Shown here in pieces: positions 57,227 to 64,000 of a stretch of 64,000 nucleotides of DNA. Position 1 is the stretch's first letter; each line of letters starts with the position of its first letter. The stretch covers positions 1-64,000 of the forward strand of contig MCFE01000147.1 of assembly GCA_002104905.1 (NCBI GenBank), given 5' to 3'. Both the position numbers and the translations under genes were made by a program. The stretch comes from Basidiobolus meristosporus CBS 931.73 (Eukaryota > Basidiobolomycota > Basidiobolomycetes > Basidiobolales > Basidiobolaceae). The notes beneath the pieces were generated by a model, which saw nothing but the letters and a program-made list of their open reading frames with translations, had not been told where the DNA came from and ran no database searches.

Positions 57227-57594
57227 TGTTATGATCTGCCGCTTGAATGTTCAAGTTAGATCAGTTTTTGGTCAAATCAATTAGTATATGTTTAGGTTAT
57301 CAGTATATCAGTATTATCTATGAAATCAGTAGCATTAGTCAGCAAATGAATCAGCAGATCCTTATCAGACAGAAATAGATATATTAAGTAGGATCTTATT
57401 GGGTGATGATGATGCTATCAAATGAGTCATCAGCCACAACCTACATTAGGAAATACAATTAGTCAGCAATTGATCTGGCAAAATGTATATAAGGAGCTGC
57501 TGGAACCTCAATAAAAATCAGTTCAAGTTTTAGTGAATACAATACTAGCTAAACTCTCTATTCCTCTACAACTCTTATACAAAGACTTGTAGCA
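57227..57594 (+). repeat. 5' LTR, Gypsy family 1
   Basis: TGTTATGATCTGCCGCTTGA to ACTTGTAGCA. Contains GTATATAAGGAG (promoter-like TATA) and CCTCAATAAAAATC (polyadenylation-like). Confidence 0.92.
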
Positions 57595-57612
57595 TTGGTA
57601 GCAGCAATAACC
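57595..57612 (+). other. Putative primer-binding site
   Basis: TTGGTAGCAGC directly after the 5' LTR resembles the complement of an initiator-tRNA-Met 3' end (TGGTAGC...). Assignment of the tRNA is inference. Confidence 0.5.
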
Positions 57613-57652
57613 AGAAACCTCCCTCCTGAAGAAAGAAGAAACCACCCTCAAG

Positions 57653-58619
57653 ATGTCAGACAATCAAGAATGGAAGAATGCCATGCAGCAAATCCTGGCC
57701 CAACAGCAACAGTTACTCCAGTTCCTCAGCCAACAGCAACAAGGAATGACTACCATGGCTCAGAACCAGCAAAGCCCTGTTAAGAGCAACTTTAGTGTGA
57801 AGGTCAACCAGTACCGTGGCAGAGTCAATGAAAACCTGGGAACTTGGCTCTTTCAGATTGAAGAAGCTTTTAAAGCTAAAGGAATTGCTCCAGAAAGCAA
57901 GTTGCATTATGCGGCTTCTTACCTGGCAGATGCAGCTTTACAGTGGTACCACAACAAGATCAGGTTGGCCACTATGATGGGATGCTCTACAATCTCTACC
58001 TGAGATTAGTTTGTGTCGGAAATTCAGGATGCTTCTGAACCTCCACACCAGCAGACACTACTAAGAAGGAAGTTAAAGACACTCAGACAGAAAGGAATGG
58101 TGCAAGAATACATCTATGAGTACAGATGTCTACTTGGACAAATTGAAAGAATGGACCCCTTGAATCAAGTTGAATACTTTATTGATGGGTTGAAAGAAAG
58201 TACTTGCAAGGAAGTGAATCACCAAAGACCTCAGACTATTGAAGAAGCCATCAATATTGCCATTGACTATGACTCAGCTATATTTGGAGCTGGGAAGGCT
58301 ACAGTGACCAATCAGGAAGGCTACAGTGACTAATCAGAAAGGCTACAATCATTATGAAAGAAGACAATCAGAAGCAGTACCAATGGAAATAGACACTATG
58401 CAGAAGAATCCTACCTCAGAAGAATGTAAGAAGAAAGGACTTTGCTTCAATTGCCACCAGCAAGGACATATTGCAAAGTACTTCCCTCAGAGAAGAAATG
58501 GACACCAGCCAACAAGAACCTTTAACCATATTGAGTCCCATGAACACAGTAATGTGGAAGATGAGCTTGAAGAAGACTTGGAACTCACCTTCCATATGAC
58601 AGAAGAGTACTTGTCCTAA
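57653..58619 (+). pseudogene. Gypsy family 1 gag, broken
   Basis: Gln-rich N-terminus (ILAQQQQLLQFLSQQQQG), capsid-like NQYRGRVNENLGTWLFQIEE and LADAALQWYHNK, then a stop (58001-58003) and resumption with LKTLRQKGMVQEYIYEYRCL. The zinc knuckle CFNCHQQGHIAKYF has Phe in place of the last Cys. A second stop at 58331-58333 follows a short local duplication (GGCTACAGTGACnAATCAG twice). Confidence 0.88.
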
Positions 58620-61600
58620 ATGACCTCAAACTCAGGGAAGTTATTGTACTTGAATGGAGTAATCAATGGAGTACCTGCCAAGATCATGATTGACTCAGGA
58701 GCATTGCATGAGTACATGTTGGAGCAATTTGCCTTGAAAGCTGGAATCAACTTTGAACCTACCAAATCAACTTCAGTCTCAACAGCTGATGGGAACTCTC
58801 ACATAATCAACCATATTACTCATCCAGTAAGAATGAAGATCAATGACTATGAAGAAGACCTACAGGCTTATATATTTGGGAACTGCAAGTTTGACCTTGT
58901 ACTTGGAAAAACCTGGCTATTTTGTTGTAATACATCAATCAACTGGAGAACCCATGCTACTCAGATCCAAAAGGACAACAAGACCCATGACCTATTACCT
59001 GCCAGGCTGGATTTTAGCTTGGTCAATTCCAGTATGTGTGAGACAAGTGAGCTTAGTAAGACCCAGTTCTGTAGAGCACTTAGAAAAGGTACCCAGATGT
59101 TCCTCATGGCGGTATTTCAGGGGGATTCCTCTACCCCAGAACCCCAGCAGGTCCAGACTCTCTTGAAGAAGTATTCAGACGTGTTTCCAGATGAGCTTGT
59201 AAGCCTACCACCAGTCAGAGATGTGGATCATGCCATTGACACAGGAGATGGCCCTCCAGTAAGCAAGACACCTTACAGAATGAGTCCATTGGAAATGGAG
59301 GAAATGAAGAGACAAATTGATCAGCTATTGGAGCAAGGATACATCAGGCCCAGCAAGTCACCCTGGGGAGCACCAGTGCTTTTTGTGAAAAAGAAGGATG
59401 GAACACTTAGGATGTGCATTGACTACAGAGCCCTGAACTCAGTTATAAGTACCCCATACCTCGGATTGATGAGCTTTTGGACCAACTTAATGGAGCCACT
59501 ATTTTCAGCAAGATTGACCTCATGTCAGGATACAACCAAATTGGGGTGAAACCAGAAGATATTCCTAAGACAGCATTTAGGACCAGATATGGACATTACG
59601 AGTACTTAGTCATGAATTTTGGCCTCACTAATGCCCCTGCAACATTCATGATGCTGATGCAGACTGTCTTTCAGGAGTACTTAGACAAGTTTGTGATAAT
59701 CTACCTAGATGATTTACTGATATACAGCAAGACAGAAGAGGATCACTTGGTGCACATTGAAAAGGTCTTGAAGAAGCTAAGAGAGAACAAGCTTTATGGC
59801 AAGCCACCCAAGTGTGATTTCTTCAAGGAACATGTAGAATATCTGGGACACATAGTGACTAGCACAGGAGTAACCTTAGACCCTGAGAAGGTTGAAGTTA
59901 TCAAGAATTTGAAGCAGCCCCATAGCATATCAGAACTCAGATCATTCCTTAGAATGGTTTCCTATTATCAGAGATTTGTCAAGTCTTTTGCAAGTATTGC
60001 AGCCCCTTTAACTGATATCCTCAAGAAAGACAATGCCTACAAGTGGGACATAGCTTGTCAGACTGCCTTCCAGATGATCAAGAATGAACTTGCTAAGCTG
60101 CCAAGCTTAAGAATACCAGACTTCAGAAAAGAGTTCACTCTGTGCACAGATGCTTCAGATTATGCAATTGGTGGAGTGCTGAGCCAAGAACACAAGGGAA
60201 AGGACTACCCTGTTGCCTTTGAATCCAAGAAACTGAACTCAGCAGAACAAAACTATCCAGTCCATGAGAAGGAGATGCTTGCTATAATACACTGTTTGAA
60301 GACATGGAGATGCTAAACTGAAGGAGTCAAATGCACTGTGAAGACTGATCATGCCTCCCTCAAGTATATATTTACTCAGAAGGTACTCTCTAGAAGAATG
60401 ATAAGATGGAGTGAATACATTCAGCAATTTGACCAGCAGATTGTCTACTGCCCTGGCAAAAACAACATGGTTGCTGACGCCTATCAAGATTAGATCAAGT
60501 TGCACAACTCAACTTGGTGCATGAATCAGATTGGCCTAGCCTATTACTAAAGTACCTGGAGGACCAAGCCATTCCTAATGAGGTGGATGAAGATATCAAG
60601 AAGATAATCCATGATGAAGCCAGTAAATTTGTTGTACAGCATGAAACACTCTACCAAATTGTTGATGGAAGCCCTATTGCCTATTGTCCTTATGTTGCTC
60701 ACCTGGATTTAATACATAAGCTACACAATGGATATGGACATCTTGGGATTGAAGGAGTCTATAGCCTTGTGAAAGCCAGAGCATGGTGGCCCAGAATGAA
60801 ACAAGATATTGAGAAGCTAGTGAAAACATGCCCAAACTGCCAAATCAATCAAGGCCAGCCACAAAGAATTGCCAAACTCTTCCCTTTGGAGCCTGTAAGA
60901 CCATTTGAGAGATGGGGAATTGACTTTATTGGAAGACTGCCAACTACCAGGAAATGCAACCGTTGGATCCTAGTAGCAATTGACCATGCTACTAAATGGC
61001 CAGTTGCTAAAGCTGTACCAATAGCCAGTGAACAAGAAGTGGCAAGTTTCATTTACCATGAGATCCTGATGAAGTTTGGATGCCCTGCGGAGATCTTATC
61101 TGATAGAGGTGCAAACTTTATGGCAAAGGCATTAGAGGCTTACCTGAAATGCAGCAGATCAGACACTTGAAAACCTTGGCATATCACCCCAGAACTAATG
61201 GAGTCACTGAGCGGTTGAATGGATTATTTGGAAAAATGCTGACCAAGTATGCAAATGGAGTTGTTGGTAGATGGGATGAGTATATACACCATGCACTCTT
61301 TGCATGCAGAGTCAGAGTACACAACACCACCCAGCAATCACCATTTTACTTAGTTTATGGAAGTGAACCAAGGATTCCAGGAGATCTTGCACAACCAAAA
61401 CTTACAGACACCTTAGAAGATGAACTCAGTCAGCCAAGTAGACACCAGCAACTGGAACAAAGATGTCAAGAGGCACAGACCAAAGTATCTCAAAGTGCAG
61501 AAAAGATGAAGCAGAGATTTGATAAGACTATAGCACCAGAAGCATTGACAGTTGGGAACTTTGTATTGCTAAGAAACAACACTCAGAAGAAGTTGGAGCC

Positions 61601-61796
61601 ACAATGGACAGGACCATTCAAGATCATCAGAGAATGTCCATTTGCAACTTACCAACTGGTGGACAAACAAGGCAATATCTGGGAAGACTTAGTGCATAGG
61701 GACAGACTCAAGCTTGCAAGACTTGCTGATAATACTGAACCATCAAGATATTGGTATCACAAGAAAAGAGATTCAGGAGAACCCTCTCAACTTTAG
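58620..61796 (+). pseudogene. Gypsy family 1 pol (protease, RT, RNase H, integrase), broken
   Basis: Protease [13 protein letters not shown] (D-S-G present); RT from [18 protein letters not shown] with the catalytic YLDDLLIYS intact (about 59703); RNase H LCTDASDYAIGGVLSQEH; integrase HHCC (HNGYGHLGIEG...CPNCQ), GIDFIGRLP, LSDRGANF and a C-terminal chromo-less tail ending in LVHRDRLKLARL. Breaks: frameshift at ~59460, stop at 60314-60316, stop near 60491, and frameshift near 61150. Confidence 0.92.
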
Positions 61797-61806
61797 TAGG
61801 GGAGAA

Positions 61807-62174
61807 TGTTATGATCTGCCGCTTGAATGTTTAAGTTAGATCAGTTTTTAGTCAAATCAATTAGTATATGTTGAGGTTATCAGTATATCAGTATTATCTA
61901 TGAAATCAGTAGCATTAGTCAGCAAATGAATCAGCAGATCCTTATCAGACAGAAATAGATATATTAAGTAGGATCTTATTGGGTGATGATGATGCTATCA
62001 AATGAGTCATCAGCCACAACCTACATTTGGAAATACAATTAGTCAGCAATTGATCTGGCAAAATGTATATAAGGAGCTGCTGGAACCTCAATAAAAATCA
62101 GTTCAAGTTTTAGTGAATACAATACTAGCTAAACTCCCTATTCCTCTACAACTCTTATACCAAGACTGGTAACA
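61807..62174 (+). repeat. 3' LTR, Gypsy family 1
   Basis: TGTTATGATCTGCCGCTTGA to ACTGGTAACA, 368 bp, the same length as the 5' LTR. Confidence 0.92.
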
Positions 62175-62455
62175 GGCTTACAAGCTCATCTGGAAATACA
62201 TCTGAATATTCCTTCAAAAGAGTCTGGGTCTTGTGGTGTACTGAAGTATAGGAATCCCCCTCTAATACTGATTTTGGCAGGTACTCCATTGATTACTCCA
62301 TTCAAGTATAATAGATTTCCTGAGTTTGAGGTCATCTGGCATTGGTATTCTTCTGTCATATGGAAGGTGAGTTCCAAGTCTTCTTCAAGTTCATCCTCCA
62401 TGTTACTCTGCTCCAGGGCCTCAGTATGGTTAAAGGTAAAGTTCCACAATTTTAG
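62175..62455 (-). mobile_element. Older Gypsy family 1 copy, gag-protease fragment
   Basis: Minus-strand sequence encodes MEDELEEDLELTFHMTEEYQ and [19 protein letters not shown], as at 58560-58680, then jumps by an internal deletion (protease lost) to the pre-RT segment that continues at 57226. It is the right-hand flank of the nested insertion. Confidence 0.85.
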
Positions 62456-62533
62456 CCAAGTCTTATATGCTTATTACACTTTGCACACTCTCAATATGAA
62501 TTTATTACTCATGAATATTTTGTTCAGTGGGAG

Positions 62534-62880
62534 TGTTGTAATCATTAAGTTATCACCAAAATATTCATGCCAACTGAGTTACATAGATCTTATTCTTTGA
62601 TTAGCATTTTGTCCTGACCAAATTTGTTGTTGGGATTTACTTAGAATATTTTCACCAAATTGTCAGGTACCCAGAATATTATTTTTCTCAAAGTTGTCCA
62701 AAGGACCCCAAACTTTGCACACATATTCTTGGGACCTTCCTTAGCAAACTCTACACAATTGTTTGCTCTACTTTATCAAAGTATAAATACTATATATTAA
62801 TCAATAAATCTACAAGTGAATAACATGTGAGTCATCTAGTTCTCTAAATCACTTTCAATACTCCTGAGAATATTGCAACA
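62534..62880 (+). repeat. Divergent Copia A-like LTR
   Basis: TGTTGTAATCATTAAG to ATATTGCAACA, 347 bp, with the family blocks GGGATTTACTTAGAATATTT and CAAACTTTGCACACATATTC. A polypurine tract CAGTGGGAGTG precedes it, so it is the 3' LTR of an element whose body is mostly gone. Confidence 0.8.
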
Positions 62881-63282
62881 TAATCAAGCTGCCACTGCAA
62901 TACCTGGATGTTTAGATACTATCACATATGTCAGAATTGCAATTATTGACTGATAGGGAAAGTTTTGGTCCATTTGAACCTTTTTCCCTTAGAACTGGCT
63001 GAGATATGCTCAATATCAGGTTATTGTCCATAGGGGTAGCTGCAGGTTTGCAGGGGCTGCAGGCTTGCAATTTTCTATTTTAAAGCATCTAAAAATGTCC
63101 CTGATGTACTTGGACTAGTTCAGCCCAATTTGCTGCTTGATTATGTGACATTTGACTCATATTCTAGAAAGTAGCTGAATTTTGCAAGATCTTCCATCTC
63201 TATTTTACTGAAGAGTTCTGATTTTGTTGGCTTAAGTGCCTTCTGGCCACTTATAGCTATTCTTTGGTACTTCACACAAGGA
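62881..63282 (-). pseudogene. Copia family B RT fragment
   Basis: Reading leftwards: VKYQRIAISGQKALKPTKSE, LFSKIEMEDLAKFSYFLEYE and QMDQNFPYQS, the connection between RT and RNase H. Stops present. Confidence 0.65.
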
Positions 63283-63652
63283 GCTGTTGCAATTCAAGAA
63301 GTGATTTAGATATATGAAACTCATTAAGAAATAATGATAATAGTTCAACTGCGGTTTGCTGATAAAGAAGCTCAGTCTTTATACCTTTGTAGAAGTAATA
63401 TGGTTGTAACACTAAGTAAGGAGGGTTTCTCAAAATTCAGGAGCATTCTCTAACAGTTTCAGGGTTGGTACATAATGTTTAGTAATACTGCTACATTGAT
63501 CATGACTAAAGGGAATAACCATAAGATCATATATCTGAAGAAAGTGGCAAAGTTAGAACTGTAAATTAGTCCCACAGTGACCAAGACTAGTCCAGAATTT
63601 TTAAGCAAGTTTTTAGCTGATGAAAGATACTAAATGGTCCAATATCTCAACT
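63283..63652 (-). repeat. Copia family B LTR (antisense)
   Basis: On the minus strand it starts AGTTGAGATATTGGACCATT next to a GGAGGGGGAG polypurine tract and ends TTCTTGAATTGCAACA at 63283; about 370 bp. It relates to the LTR start at 38354 and to 52469-52828. Confidence 0.75.
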
Positions 63653-64000
63653 CTCCCCCTCCACTGAATAATTTCTTAATGCTAATTCCTGCCTGAGATT
63701 CTCAAGTTGTGGCATAGCTAGTGGTTTTGTCAATATATCTGCCACCATTTTGTTAGTTGGGAAGGATGATAACTCTGATAAGTTAAATTCTACAGTTTCC
63801 CTCACAAATTATTGCTGTATATCAATGTGCTTAGTTCTGCCATGATTAGTTGGATTTCTAGATAATGAAATACAACTTTGATTATCCTTGTAAATACATG
63901 CTGGTTTATCTGAGTTGAAACCTAAGTCTCTGAGTAATTCTTGTAGCCATATAGCATCCTTGATTGCTTGACATACAGCCATATATTCAGCATCAGTTGT
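63653..64000 (-). pseudogene. Copia family B RNase H C-terminus (continues beyond window)
   Basis: Minus strand from the window edge: TTDAEYMAVCQAIKDAIWLQ, CISLSRNPTNHGRTKHIDIQ, one stop, then TKPLAMPQLENLRQELALRN. The element body lies to the right of the window. Confidence 0.85.

Larger units (their letters stand above)
57227..62174 (+). mobile_element. Full-length Ty3/Gypsy element (family 1), recent
   Basis: Two 368-bp LTRs (57227-57594 and 61807-62174) differ at about eight positions by my count. Target duplication is the 4-bp GGCT (57223-57226 and 62175-62178). A TTGGTAGCAGCAATAACC primer-binding-like sequence follows the 5' LTR and TAGTAGGGGAGAA, a polypurine tract, precedes the 3' LTR. 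Pol order protease-RT-RNase H-integrase defines Gypsy. Although young, gag and pol each carry breaks. Confidence 0.95.

Overview
The window looks like nuclear DNA of a filamentous or early-diverging (zygomycete-grade) fungus. The genes carry many short spliceosomal introns of about 52-93 nt with GT(or GC)-AG ends. The gene set is fungal: a Thi20-type thiamine enzyme, fimbrin, a mitochondrial proline dehydrogenase, Rab7/Ypt7, an Rga-type LIM-RhoGAP and a Mum2/WTAP homologue. The repeats are fungal-type Tnp2 (CACTA/Plavaka-like), Ty1/Copia and Ty3/Gypsy elements. I cannot name the species; Mucoromycota or Zoopagomycota-like lineages are an inference only.

Layout. (1) 1-4.3 kb: a decayed Tnp2-type DNA transposon with two divergent reading frames, followed by old antisense Copia LTRs. 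(2) 5.7-16.5 kb: a loosely packed gene region with a cytochrome-c-peroxidase-like gene (two substituted active-site positions), a cluster of three related mini-genes for a tiny secreted cysteine-rich peptide (one intact, one frameshifted, one truncated), a bifunctional HMP-P kinase/TenA gene, fimbrin, and a ghost coding segment. (3) 17-34 kb: a compact, more GC-rich gene island with proline dehydrogenase (with EF-hands), an RGG-rich protein, Rab7 (with a 6-nt micro-exon), an acidic orphan protein, a multi-KH RNA-binding protein, a steroid-5-alpha-reductase-family enzyme, LIM-LIM-coiled-coil-C1-RhoGAP, WTAP/Mum2 and an RnpA-fold protein. (4) 34-64 kb: an AT-rich transposon graveyard with no host gene that I could recognise. 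It holds a Copia element inserted in a Tnp2 element and itself hit by an antisense solo LTR, a second truncated Tnp2 copy, a long 342-bp-arm inverted repeat, Copia fragments of a second family, a second Gypsy fragment, and a young full-length Gypsy element inserted antisense into an older copy of itself.

Host functions are mostly housekeeping: redox defence, thiamine salvage and synthesis, actin bundling, proline catabolism, vacuolar trafficking, Rho GTPase control, RNA binding and m6A-writer scaffolding. Gene pairs are often divergent or convergent with short spacers, several containing microsatellites. The most unusual host locus is the secreted mini-peptide array at 7.36-9.1 kb. Gene models were assembled by hand from reading frames and splice signals; for every multi-exon gene with listed exons, the exon lengths sum to a multiple of three.
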